DNA of 64,000 nt, from NCBI GenBank assembly GCA_047495785.1, contig JBLDXI010000020.1:2418001-2482000 (forward strand). Reading direction: 5' to 3'. Origin of the DNA: Lepidodermella squamata. Taxonomy: Eukaryota > Gastrotricha. Below, in pieces: positions 36,556-48,141 of the stretch. The position numbers and the translations under genes were made by a program. How positions within the stretch are numbered: the first letter of the stretch is position 1; each line of letters starts with the position of its first letter. Under the pieces are notes generated by a model. It made no database searches. It worked only from the letters and a program-made list of their open reading frames with translations, and was not told the DNA's origin.

Positions 36556-37077
36556 CTACAAAAACCGTAGCAAAGCGACAACAATTAATGAAAGAGAGAA
36601 TCCAAGTCCAACATTTGACCTATGAGCTGAATTGCAGAAGATATACTCATCGCAGAAACAGAATTGCTGTTTCGACTCAAGGACGAAGGAGAGCGGGTCG
36701 TATTTTTTATTCTTTGTAATATGACTCCTCGCAGGAAGGCAGTAACCATGACGACGCAGTCCAGGCATCTTCTCGCGGAAATACGTCTTCTTCATCATTG
36801 TCGTAAGGCATCCGCGGTAGACTTTTCGAGATCCTCCAGAATCATCGACAAATTTGACGCACTGCTCCTCGCACCATTCAGAACGTTCTCTTTGGACTTC
36901 CCAGTCCACTTCATCACCACAGCCTGGCTGGCCATAATAACATGAATAGCACCAGAGGCCACATTCCGCTGAAAAATTTGAAATAATTTGACAGGGAAAT
37001 TAATAGAGTGACTGCTCACCTTTCTGCACGAAGAACGTCAAGCATCCAATGCCAAGTATAAAAGCGGAGTACCTCAT
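36556..37077 (-). CDS. Ly6/Quiver-like GPI-anchored cysteine-rich protein
   Basis: Two exons (37077-37020, 36968-36556) encode 156 residues. Exon 1 is a signal peptide (MRYSAFILGIGCLTFFVQ). The mature part opens ECGLWCYSCYYG and has eleven cysteines in the spacing of the three-finger Ly6/uPAR fold: paired CxxC, a WCEEQCVKF block, a VYRGCL block, and a closing FCFC..YIFCN. A hydrophobic C-terminus (VGLGFSLSLIVVALLRFL) fits a GPI-attachment signal. Relatives such as Drosophila Sleepless/Quiver and Boudin act on ion channels or receptors and on junctions at the cell surface. The partner here is unknown. It lies 66 bases from the stop of ZSWIM7, on the same strand. Confidence 0.8.
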
Positions 37078-37142
37078 GTTTCTTACAAGTGTCTAAAATC
37101 AAAGCAATAAAATTGTAGTTAAAAAGTTTCATGAAGCTAGAT

Positions 37143-37658
37143 TTAACGAGAAGTGAAAGAGAATAGCCCAAGATGTACATCGTTCATGTATTCTTCATCA
37201 ACAACTGTTTCTTGGCAGAAACTAGATCCTAATCTGAAAGCAATTTGGGCAGCGAGCCAGTGTTTACAAAGAGGCCTAGGACGCCGCTGCTTAACGGCCG
37301 TTCTGAATGCCGGACAAGTACAAAACGGAGCTGCACAATCGAACAGAACTTGATATCGCTGATGTTTATCGACGGAGCTATGAACTTCGAAGATACGTCT
37401 TCCGAGGGGATTGGAGGTTAGTAATTTTACTTTCCCTGATTCCACCATCTCAAGGACGGCCTCGCACATCGTAGGGTAAAGCGTCCAGAAGAGAGATACA
37501 GCACTTTCAAGATGCGAACTGCGATGCTCTACCGGGAGCAGGTTACCATGTTCAGCTCCGTCTTCATTGCCAAGAAATGCATTGCAAGTAGCTTTTTCGA
37601 ATGACGAAAGGAGCTGATGCTCAGCATGAGCAATCACTTGCCGATCACACAGTTGCAT
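37143..37658 (-). CDS. ZSWIM7: ZSWIM7 (SWS1) homolog, SWIM zinc finger recombination factor
   Basis: A single-exon gene of 171 residues. The SWIM finger reads FCTCPAF...LCKHWLAAQI (CxCx(n)CxH). It is preceded by KVKLLTSNPLGRRIFEV, which matches the human ITLISSPSGRRVYQV segment. SWS1 with its partner SWSAP1 promotes RAD51 and DMC1 filaments in homologous recombination and meiosis. Human ZSWIM7 has 140 residues, and the N-terminal extension here is a little longer. An in-frame TGA lies just upstream of the ATG. The Ly6-like gene starts 65 bases downstream on the same strand, so the two could be co-transcribed. Confidence 0.82.
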   Translation of the reverse strand: MQLCDRQVIAHAEHQLLSSFEKATCNAFLGNEDGAEHGNLLPVEHRSSHLESAVSLFWTLYPTMCEAVLEMVESGKVKLLTSNPLGRRIFEVHSSVDKHQRYQVLFDCAAPFCTCPAFRTAVKQRRPRPLCKHWLAAQIAFRLGSSFCQETVVDEEYMNDVHLGLFSFTSR

Positions 37659-38926
37659 GAATCAATAGAAACGAGAACGTCACTAACAACTAGAACAAGA
37701 AGAAAGGAAAATGTAAGGAGGATTCATTCCACGAAGTAAGAAGTAATGGGATCAGGAATAGCAATAATCGAGCGAAATACCCAGCGACCACTCGTTTACA
37801 CCAATATCAAACAGCAGGAGTGGTATAATCAATGAATAATGAGAACTCTAAAGACTGCAAGTAAAGTTTCAGGAGTGCGTGAGTCAGTAATAGGAATATC
37901 TGCATCTTATCTACCAGGCAGATAACAGCTAGCAGATAGATGCATCTCAAAAAGAGCTAGTTTTACAGATCCCAGATTCTAGAAGACATAGTATGGAACT
38001 TGAGGTCGCAGCTATGTTTAAAAAGCGTCTAGGATTGAATGATACATTACTGTGCCAAATTCGATGCGCTCACGCGTGACCATCGATGTCGGTTTCAGTT
38101 TTTCGTTAAAAGGTGAGGGTGTGCGTGCCTTCGTCGAACGCATGTAATTATTATTGATTAGTGACTAGATCTTCCATCTCTCATCTATCTCCGACGGTAA
38201 AAATTATCTGAAACGGCGACATACATGTTTGCGGAGCGCAGCGGAGCACTTATAAACGCCTTTTAGACGCCCTCTTATCACGATCAAAAAATTTCTAACA
38301 AAATAATCGCCACATCCCATTTAATATAGTAAATTTTAATTCATAATTTTATAAAAATCCATCAAAAAATCATAAATCGATGTTAAATACATTGGTTTCA
38401 TTTTTTGTTTTGCAGCAGAAATTTATCCTTCTCTCGCTTAGCTCGGGCCAAATCAACCGTGACGATTGTCGCCGAAATCACGTTTTTTCTCCAAGCCCAA
38501 GTTTCTGCTCAGGTTAGCATAGTAAAAGAACTTCATGAAACTTGAATGAATTCTGCTCTGAATGACAAGCAATCTTTTGGCATTCATTTTAGTCTAATCT
38601 GATAAGTTTCCTTGGTCCGTTATCACCAATGCTACATTACCTTGCACTTGGGATCTCCATTTCTTCATGTTTAGCGAGCAGCAGGGCGATGGCAAGCTCG
38701 GCTCCGCCTCGCTTGCCATCGGCCTGCTGCGAGCCTATCTCCATTCCAACCACATTTCACTTTCGTTCACTTTCACTAATCTAATATCAGATTTCAAACT
38801 CGCCAAATTCAACAGTCAATGCTAGTAGTCATTCCAAGAATTTGCACTTTGTCGATTTTAGGCGACTAACAAGCTAATACGCCGAGCCTGACATTTGAAG
38901 ATTTCACGTCGCTATACTTTCGACCA
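37659..38926. other. Gene-poor stretch upstream of ZSWIM7
   Basis: About 1.3 kb with no supported coding exon. It contains purine-rich GCGGAGCGCAGCGGAGC near 38254 and a strong GC-rich hairpin at 38679-38729. Confidence 0.4.
38679..38729. repeat. GC-rich inverted repeat (hairpin)
   Basis: Arms 38679-38697 and 38711-38729 are 19 bases each, complementary at 18 of 19 positions around GATGGCAAGC, with a 13-base loop. It stands out from the AT-rich surroundings. It could be a hairpin RNA, a mobile-element end or a structural site. Confidence 0.7.
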
Positions 38927-39742
38927 ATGATGAAGTCGGGTTCGCATCTTAGTGAGATGGATGAGACGACTGACGGTTCTATTCATCACTACACGAATAT
39001 GATTTCACGAAAGAGTAAGGTAGAGCAGGTCGTGCGGGGGATAAAAACTAATGATAAAGAGTCGTTAAAACTGAGCCGTCAAGCTGATGGGACCATTCTC
39101 CGGACCCAGAATACGATCTCCAAAAAATGATAAATGGTGTTCAAAAAATAATAAGGAGTTATATATAGCATTGATTCGGGTTCTTCGCGATAAAAGCTCG
39201 CATGTCGAGAAAACAAGGAGTGTTAGGCATTCATCACTCAGGACACGTTTTCAGAAACGCCAGACCAAACTGAGAAAAATGATGAATGGGTGGATGCTAT
39301 GCCCTGCCACCAATTCGGGCGATTTAAAAGAGCTTGCGTTTATACGGGAGAAAACATGTCCTCGATACTTCTGTGTTAAGCGCAGGGATAGCACAACAGT
39401 ATACAGAAATAAATGACGAAAATAGAGTTATGAGGTATGATCCATGTGGTCCGCCCGGACACCTACTCGATAAAAATCGCTGCAGGTGGGCAGCTTTGTG
39501 ATGAGAGGTCGAGCATGCCAGCAATGAAGAAGTCAGTTTGGCTGAGAGCCTTGGAGCCAAAGATGAGGGATAAGTGTTTTAGTCGATCTTGCTATTCGAC
39601 TTCGTGGGCTAAAGGCTGCATTTGTCGGAGATGCGGAGTGCGGGATTCACAGGTAGATTCAACTCGTCGAGACACTCGACAGACGCTTCACCGTGGCTCA
39701 GGAAGGTCATTTTGTTTCCTCCAATATGTAATTTGTCCCTGA
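38927..39742 (+). pseudogene. Cluster of coding-like fragments in several frames
   Basis: Protein-like segments occur in all three plus frames: MMKSGSHLSEMDETTDGSIH from 38927, FITQDTFSETPDQTEKNDEW near 39230, QYTEINDENRVMRYDPCGPP near 39400, and a Cys-rich CFSRSCYS...CICRRCG near 39580. Stops and frame changes break them up. They may be exons of a real small-intron gene that I could not join, or a decayed gene. No family is recognised. Confidence 0.3.
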
Positions 39743-41507
39743 GCAACAAGGTGAGTTGAAATGCAAAATGCAAGACCATGCTCTAAGAAGCTCTATCTAG
39801 CAAATATCTTACTACGTTGATGACCCTTCCGTGCATCGTGCATCAATGTCTAATATAGTCGAGGCACAATGTAAACTACCGCAACACAGTACTTCGCAAT
39901 AATGGGAAATGGAAATGTAGATAATGTATAATGTATGGTGTAACAATCATGACGCAACATAAGCATTAACCAATCAAAAAACCTATGCGTTCAATTGGGA
40001 GGACAAATGTTGGAAACGAATTAAGAATTCATATGCTATTCTAATTTGTGATAAATTAAAGCTAGGAGAGAGCTCAAAGCTTAAAGACACCATACACCAT
40101 TTAAAAACACGGTTTTGTCTAACTCTTTCTTTCAAAGAACCCGGCGCGCTCCGCTATGACACTTGGGACTTCAGACACAAGTGGAATCGCCATGTTATAT
40201 GTATCATGTCTCTTCGTGTCCTTGCCGTCCATTTTCAGTTTTCTAGCTACAAAGATTTTAAATCCGGAATTCAACTTCCAGCAAGGCAAACAAATCATCA
40301 TTCAAAAGAGAATGTAATAAGAGCCATTCCACCATGCACAGACCAGAGACCATAGAGACAGTTTCGCGAAGTCAACCGACGCATCGATCGACGTGATTTT
40401 TTAGATAAAATTTTAAAACATCGGTCGCTTTTAATAAAAATATTTCTTTTTGATTTTGGAAACAATATCATTTTAAAAATTCTTTCGAAGTTTAAAATAT
40501 TTAAACGATAATTAATTTAGCTGCAGTATATTTGTCATTAATGGTTAACTTTCGCGAGCGTTTTTGTCCCCGAAAGTCTTTGACACCTCTGTTACCTGTT
40601 ACCTGTGACAATTAGCAATAAATTATGATTGTTTCATTTTGTTGCTGATTAGGAAAATATTATACGCTTGACTTATTCAAAGACTTGATTCTTGGATTCA
40701 ATACCAATGATGAGGTTCTTGAACCGGTGGAAACGACCCAGTAGCCATTTGCCGCTGCAGAATCATTGTTGCTCAATCGGCCAGGCCGAGAGCCACATGG
40801 AGAGCCCTAGTTCCTCTGCACAGACGCACACAACTCCACATCACATTTTTTGAAAATTGAGGCAATCGTTTTTTTTGAACAACTTCCATCAGCCATCAAA
40901 TAATTTAACGCAAGACGCAAGTAAACCAAAAGCCTTGTCGTTCTTTTCATGCAATTTTAAGTATAGACGCCTTATGCAGAACAAGGTGAATAAGGCGTGA
41001 GAGATGCACGAGAAACTTTATGAATGGAAACATCCTTTTCAGTCGCTTGCGAATGAATATCACGCACACACGAGGTTTCCTCGCAACGCTAGACTCGCCT
41101 TTTAATAGGCAATATTTTTACGATGTTTCCTTAGGAACAACTCACCGGGTAATAACTTATTCTGCCGCGGCGTATTGCAGGATTTCCGGATAACTAGCCA
41201 TTATCTAATTTGGGTTGTGTCATATTGTTGTCCCCGAATCTTTGCAGCGAAACTTACAATCCTTGGATTGACTAATATAAATTTTCCACTTTGAAACTAA
41301 TTGCTATCTTATGTAGGTAGGTAGTTGCCTTATAAAAAATTACCTTATAGGTATAGTAATTAGTAATTTAAGTAATAAGTCATCATTACAATTCTAATAA
41401 ACAGATTAGGGCAGCCTATTTGTATCTGATTTCACCTTAATAAGCTTTTAGATGATACTTTTATATTAAATGATAATGAAATAATCAAACAGTTGTGATA
41501 TTAACGT
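39743..41507. other. AT-rich intergenic stretch upstream of the Ig/FN3 gene
   Basis: About 1.8 kb without a supported exon. It should include the promoter of the gene starting at 41508. Confidence 0.4.
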
Positions 41508-44500
41508 ATGGCGGACGATGACGGCGAGTATCATGTCCCAGTTGGAATTCTCGTAGCGGCCGCCGTAGTGGGTGTTATCTTTATCGGAGTTGCAATAGGC
41601 CTTTGCTGCTATTTCTGCTTACCCCGCAATCACAAGTGTCGGCGGATCTTTAAAACCAACCGAAGATCGCAAACATCACCCGTAGATGGCCGCCCATCAT
41701 TGGTAGAAGAGGAAAACTGTTGTGCCTCTTGTTGCCAGTGTGGGTCTCGACCTCCACCATGGCGCGAGCCATACTCACCGACTCCCAGTGAGCAAGCTCG
41801 AGGATTTATTCTCATTGACCCCTATATTATTACAGTGGACAATGATAACAGACATAGACCGCCACGCAGGCGCAGGGAGGACGATTGTTGCAAGAAATGC
41901 TGCCAGCCATGCTGCGCTTCTACGTCGGCTGATTGTTGCAATAATAAATGTTGCTATCCATGCTGCGTTCCTATACCGACTGCAATCCCTCAGACTCGGC
42001 CTCCACCTCCAGTTATAAATACAATACAACCGACACCCATTCCTCCTATTGTTCCAGTTCCCATTCCAACCCCAGTTGTTGCTCAGCAGCTATTTTTCAC
42101 TCGTCAGCTTTCCGAAAAAATTCTATCAAAAATTCCTGATAAAGCTGTTTTTGAATGCGAACTCAATCAGCCCAATGCGACAGTGAGCTGGACAAGAAAT
42201 GGATTCCCAGTAGATCGCCGCCGGGCAAAGATCGAAAGCATTGGCCGCATTCATCGGTTAACTATTGACAAAGCCGATCCTGGAAATGATGAAGGGACCT
42301 ACGAATGCTCTGTAATTCCAGCTCAACCCTACAACAACTTGTCCTCATATCCGAAAACGGCTGGTGAATTGAAATTTCGAATAGTCCCGACAATGCAGCT
42401 TGACAAGTATCTAAACAAAATTACCGAAGTTAAGGTGGGTTCTGTGGTTTATTTCCACATACCTTTCACGGGGCAACCTCGACCAAAAATAACTGCTAAG
42501 CTCAACGGTAAGCCATTGCCCGACGTTTCAAGAATGACTATATCGGATGCTGGTCGGGAGCAAGTTGCTATCTTCACGATAAACGATGCAAAACGGAGTG
42601 ACTCAGGCACGTATACTATCACTGCTGAAAATGATAGTGGCAAAGTTGTCGGCGATCTTGTATTATCAGTTAAAGGTAAGCTAAATCGATATTAATTTTT
42701 CCGAAATGAACGCTTCTGTTTTAAGATCGACCGTCACCACCCAGAGACTTCAATGCATCGGATACCTTGGCAAAATCGACCAGGTTGAATTGGCTGAAAC
42801 CAGCTGATGACGGGGGTTCACCGATCGAAGCCTACGTTATTGAACGTCGATTCGATTCGGGCCCTGGCAAACAAACAGACCATCCATGGGAAACTATTGG
42901 ACGCTACACCCCAGAAACTCTACAGGCTTTATTCGCTGATTTGAAGCCAAACAGTCCTTACTCATTTCGGGTCGCAGCATTTAACAAATACGGGGTCTCA
43001 GATTGGACAACCCTGGTCATGACTGCTAAACAAGGCATTGAGCTTCCCGGCAAACCGAACGTCCCGCATATAGCTGAAGCATCTGCTTCTCGATGCCGTG
43101 TGAACTGGTCGCCACCTGCCTCTGACGGTGGCGCCCCTATTAGCAAGTACGTTGTCGAGTTCGCCGAAGCGGGCACGAATGATTGGCAACCCATACCGCG
43201 TCAGCCGGCCTCGACGTTGCCTCCCTTGTCAGTTCCAGTGTCAAACCTGGTTGAAAACAAGAAGTATCAGTTTCGAGTCGCAGCTGAGAATTCAGCTGGC
43301 CTTGGGCCGTTCAGTGATCCATCTAGACCAATGTCAGCTAAAAACCAGTTCAACCCGCCGAGCAAGCCTGATCCGCCACGTGTAACTGAAGTTTTTCGCG
43401 ACAAGTGTCGCGTCGATTGGCTACCGCCTCCATCGGATGGTGGCAGCGCGGTCACCAGCTATTTCGTCGAGAGGGCTCCAGCTGGCACCAACGCCTGGGA
43501 ACCTCTGCCTAAGATCTCTTCAAATCCTCTTCCACTTACTACGCCAGTAGCTGGTTTATCTGAAAATGGCGAATACCAATTCAGGATAGCTGCAGAGAAT
43601 AAGGCTGGGCGAGGGCCATGGAGCGACCCTTCTAAAGCAATAACTGCGAAAGATCCGTGGCAAGTCCCAAGTAAACCTAATCCGCCGAAAGCTTCCGATA
43701 TATCTAAGGCTAATTGCCGCTTGAATTGGGAGCCACCATTGAGCGATGGTGGTGCGCCAATTACTCGGTATCTGATCCAAAAAGCTCCAGTTGGAACGAA
43801 TAATTGGGAATCGATACCAACTTTCACATTTCCGACTGCTCCTCCACCTACGTCTCTGCCAGTTGATAGGTTGGATGACAAGAAAAAGTATCAGTTTAGA
43901 GTTGCTGCGGAGAACAAGGCCGGCCATGGTCCTTTCAGTGACCCTTCAGATCCCATTGCACCCATAGATCCAACTAAAGTGCCCAGCCGGCCTGGTCGGC
44001 CTGAAGTTACAGATTTGACTACCAATTCGGCTAAAGTCATCTGGTCACCTCCTGCTTCTGACGGTGGAGCGCCTATTACCGATTATGTCTTACATCTCCA
44101 GCCGAGCAATAAACCGGATTCTCAGGCGGTGGATTTACCTGTAGGTAAACCAGCAACTAATCACGTGCTCAAAAATTTGAAACCCGACGAGACCTATCAA
44201 GTGAAAGTTCGCGCGAAAAATGAAGTCGGTTTAAGTGAACCTAGTGAGCCAAGTGTCCCAATTCGAGTCAGGGTTCCTACGCCGCCTCCTACGCCGAAGA
44301 AAGTCGAAAAGGATGCGCCACCCTCTGATTCAAAACCTCCTATAAAGCCGACACCAATACCCCCTGTTATCGTGCTTCCGGTAGCTAAAGCTGAACCAGT
44401 CAAAGAAACGAAACCAAGCCCGTCTCCGCCCGCAGCAAAATCACCAGCTCCAAGGTCTACCCCAGATCAAAAGCCGGAGCCACAACCGCAGAAGCGGCTG

Positions 44501-45106
44501 CTTTCTCCGCCAAGGCAAGAGCCGCAAAAAGTAGCTCAAACAAATCCGAAGCCCGAGGCAAAGCCGCCGTTGCAACCCGAACCTAGAAAAGAATCGAAGC
44601 AGCCAAAGCCTGTGACAAGACAGCCACGGCAACCTGAACCTAGGAAAGAGCCAAGGCAGCCAAAGCCTGAGACGAGACAACCACGGCAACCTGAACCTAG
44701 GAAAGAGCCAATGCAGCCAAAGCCTGAGTCGAGACAACCACGGCAACCTGAGCCTAGGAAAGAGCCAAGGCAGCCAATACCCAGGCGAGAGCCAGCGCCA
44801 CCCGTACCTAAAAGGGAACCTCGTTCAAGATCTGAGCGACCTTCTAGGCCAGTATCACTACCCACTAGGCGAAAAGCAGCTTCAGTGCCACGCACACAGC
44901 CTGTTGTTTCAAACAAACGAGTTCGATTCACTGCAGCTCCAAAAGCAGCAGATTTTGGAAGCCGGTACGATACGCCACCGAAAAAGCCCAAAAAGGACAG
45001 ACTAGATCGTCTCAACGATCCAAAGCCGGAATTTACCACCTTTTTCGGCATGCAGTCGAACTCGCTGAATCGACACGACATTATGCGTAAAGTTACCCAG
45101 TTTTAA
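41508..45106 (+). CDS. Membrane-anchored protein with titin-type Ig and FN3 domains
   Basis: Two exons (41508-42675, 42726-45106) encode 1,182 residues. A short acidic start (MADDDGEYH) precedes one membrane segment, residues about 10-36 (VPVGILVAAAVVGVIFIGVA). Then comes a basic stretch and two cysteine clusters (residues about 70-76 and 125-155; CCKKCCQPCC, CCNNKCCYPCC). Two Ig domains follow (the first with FECELNQPNATVSWTRNG and DEGTYECSV), then five FN3 domains with the DGGxPIxxYxVE and YQFRVAAENKAG motifs of titin, twitchin and myosin-binding protein C. The tail from about residue 890 is Pro/Lys-rich with 19-residue repeats. Acidic N-side and basic C-side flanks predict a cytoplasmic C-terminus. 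A role tethering the sarcomere or cytoskeleton to membrane is inference. No kinase domain is present. Confidence 0.85.
44573..44782 (+). repeat. 57-base coding tandem repeat (Pro-rich tail)
   Basis: Three full 57-base units start at 44612, 44669 and 44726, with a partial unit before them. Each encodes 19 residues around RQPRQPEPRKEPRQPKPE. The units are nearly identical in DNA, so the array is recent or homogenised and may vary in copy number. Confidence 0.85.
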
Positions 45107-45468
45107 GAGCGGATTAATCAAAAAAGGTGCCGAACACATTTTCGAAAAAAGAAACTGGCTGAATTTCTTATTATATTTTATTGCTGTTATTAGTGTGTTA
45201 TAATTATTATATCAATGAGATGAAAAATGATGCTCATAAATTCTATGTACTTCCGCAAAGAAATTCCAAGTAAAATTTTATCAATGTGACCAAAAAGAAA
45301 AAGAACGATAATTCATTGGATGACATAATAGTGCCGAAATAACTGTATTGCATCAGCAGTAAACCGGCTTCAATAAGCAGGAAAATAATAAGAAAGATCG
45401 CTCACATCAAGAATCTAAAACAATCTGGCAAGACATTCAAAACGATTGATCATGGAAAAAATTGAGAG
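45107..45468. other. Convergent gap between Ig/FN3 gene and NCAPH2
   Basis: AT-rich sequence between two stop codons, holding both 3' UTRs. I see no coding exon. Confidence 0.5.
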
Positions 45469-47797
45469 TTATTGATGATGAGCAGTTAGAGCAACACGAG
45501 GTGATGGCGCTTCAATGCCATTTGCATCAACTTGTATACGCCCGATAGCTTCGGACAACAACCGCACTTCGAGATCAGCGTTAGGGTTTGTTTTGTTGCG
45601 AAACTCAATATTACCGGAATTGGCCAAGAACAACAGAGATACTAAACTGCGAGCACCTTCACGGCGAATGCTCAAATTGAGCTTTTCAGCGTCGGCGTTT
45701 TTTCCCTCTTTATCTTTCACCATTTTCATCACGGTTTGTTCTAGAGAAAACCACTTCTTCTTGCCAGTTTGCTGGCCAACAGCGACCATTTTCGCGCAGT
45801 AATCATTGACGTCGAATGGGCTTCGTTCGATAGCGCTTAGGCGGTTCTCGACGTAGCGATCCCACTCCTGGACGCGTTTCAGCCTGCTTTCGTCGAAAAC
45901 ATCAGGCGGCAACATTTCCTCCAAATTTTGGACCTCAGGCAAAGGCTCCAATCCACCGTTCATTTGATTATTATCACCAGCAAGACCTGGCAGGTCAAGA
46001 GGAGGCTGTTCACCTGAATCAACAGGCGGCTCTTCATTATCGCTCTCGTCATCCTCGTTACCAAGCCCGCCTTCTCCAAAAACTTCTTGCGTGAGCGGAA
46101 TTTCGACGTCATCTCGCAGCGCCTCGGCTACCTCGATTTCATTTGTTGCTTCTCGTAATTTCGACGCTTGAGACTTTCGGCCGCATGCAACTAGTACGTT
46201 GTCGTTGAATTTTTGAACCATTTGCTCGGACAGCTCGACTGATACCGAGTCGGCAATACTAGCCGGCATTTGAGCGGGCGGTTTCAATGGCGGCATATCT
46301 GATTAAAATATAATTTAAATAACTCCTTTATCAACAATTATTGAATTACGTTGACTGAAAATATCGTCGGATTTGTTAGAAGTAGAAATGTTAAGTTTCG
46401 TGGCACTAGCCGATGACCCGTCTTTTTGCTTCTGGTTCGGCAATTTGTACGGTTTTCCTGGTGCTTTAGCCAACGGTTTTGATTTCTTGGCCTCCATTGA
46501 ATCGTCGTACGGATCAAGGCGGGTAAGGAATTTATTGACATTAGCAGCGCCGACTGTCTTAGTTCGAACAAGACGCTCTTTACTAGGCATTGATTCTTGA
46601 CTGAAAATGTCCTGGCTAGGGTTCAAATCGGAATCCCAGAGAGGTTGCGGGGCGTATTCTGGCATCGAAGATTGCTGGGAGGCGAATTGAGATTCGGGTA
46701 AAGCAGTAGATTGGCTCGGAGGGTCTTCGATCATCAGATTGGGACAGAGATCTGAAACAAAAGTTACAGCAATTGAACATGCAATTGAGCTAAAACTTAC
46801 TCAAAACTGGTTCGCTACGGGATTCGAGTTTCACAGGTTCGGTAAAAAATGCGTCATTATCGATGAAACCGGGATCTTCCGTTTCTTCGTCATCGTTATC
46901 TACATCCATCATTTCCATGGTCCGATCGGGATTAGCCGATGTTCCTTCAAGCAGACGCACGACTTGCTCGACATCAAAAGTGTTCGAGTAGAAATCGCAA
47001 TAATCGCCAAGAGCGTCGCCATTCACACTGAAATTGGGCAAATAATGAAGAGAAACTCTTTTTTCAGGACTACGAACTTTTTAATCTGAATTGCTACAGG
47101 TAACCGATACACAGGGTGTAGGTCGAAATTGATTCGAGGCCGTAAAGTGTTTTTTGTATCGATGTCGCCGCTATTTTTGTGCAGATCTATATTCTCGCAC
47201 TCGGTTACAGTTACCGGACGGAAAATGTCTTTCGGAGATCGCAGGTCTTCCAAGGTCCAACCGGCAGTCTTTTGCTTTTGCTTTTTCGGCACATTTTCGG
47301 GCTGCGTGGGACCATTGCTGTCTTCGCTATGAATATCATGCATGTCTGCTCCGTTTTGATCCGACTCCCTGCACAAAATTACGCAGGGTATTACTTATTG
47401 AGTTTCAAATGTCTCAAACTAACTTATTGCCAGTTACGGCACGTTGTAAAATCAGGTGGAGGAAATCGTCCAAACTATCGACCTAGTAGTGATATTTTTG
47501 CAAAATTATGAAATTACCTCATGAATGTTTCTTACCTTCTTTCCCCATACTTTGGCAGCCTTAGAGACAATGAAAGCGGGCTCAGTGAAGTTGAGCTTAG
47601 AGTAACCATCGTCAGCGGACAAACAATCTTGGAGCTGAAACAAGCAGTAATTTTATCCAACTGAGGCAATTCTAACTTGGACAAACTCTTTTCGAATATT
47701 CCTCCAAATATTGTTCCAATGGAATCTCCCAAGCTTGGGCGTGATTCTTCTCATTCAGCAAATTTTCAAAATTATCGGTGAAGCTGTCAGATGACAT
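45469..47797 (-). CDS. NCAPH2: Condensin II kleisin subunit H2
   Basis: Seven exons (47797-47687, 47634-47536, 47482-47424, 47368-47078, 47027-46801, 46751-46350, 46298-45469) encode 672 residues; human has 605. The N-terminal kleisin part has WEIPLEQYLEEY, then GYSKLNFTEPAFIVSKAAKV, matching the human TTMNFIEAALLIQGSACVYS region that binds the SMC neck. A mid region LDPYDDSMEAKKSKPLAK...GKPYKLP matches human LDPFDSLESKPFKKGRPYSVP. The C-terminal winged-helix part has VQEWDRYVENRLS...FDVNDYCAKMV and ends near PSPRVAL. It closes the SMC2-SMC4 ring of condensin II in chromosome folding. The exon 4 donor (GTTCGT) and exon 6 donor (GTAATT) were chosen to keep frame. Confidence 0.85.
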
Positions 47798-48141
47798 ATT
47801 AATTAATCGATTCTAGAACAGTAATCATCGATATTTGCAAGAGTGTAGTGATAAACAGCCTTTTTCGTATTACTCTATTTATTTATACCAAAATTCAACA
47901 TTTATAACATCTGAAATTCTGCCTGATAGCAGATTCCACGGATGAGAGCGGATGCTAGGCAGGCAAAAATTTCAACGCTGGTATGACAAGAGAAATTATG
48001 GCCTAATTTACTAGTGATAGCGTGGTACAACAACAAACACGTTGACATATGAAATCTGGACGCGCCATCAAATTTTTTTATCACCGAGGCGATAGAACAC
48101 CCGAGTTCAGTCCCTCTGAAATTTCTGAAGTATGAAGAGAA
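47798..48141. other. Gap between SUMO stop and NCAPH2 start
   Basis: About 340 bases containing the SUMO 3' UTR and the NCAPH2 promoter. I see no coding exon. Confidence 0.45.

Noticed and set aside
44441-45081. Long minus-strand open frames opposite the Pro-rich tail
   Set aside because: They are mirror images of the Pro/Arg/Gln repeat on the coding strand (giving Leu/Trp/Arg repeats), not independent genes.
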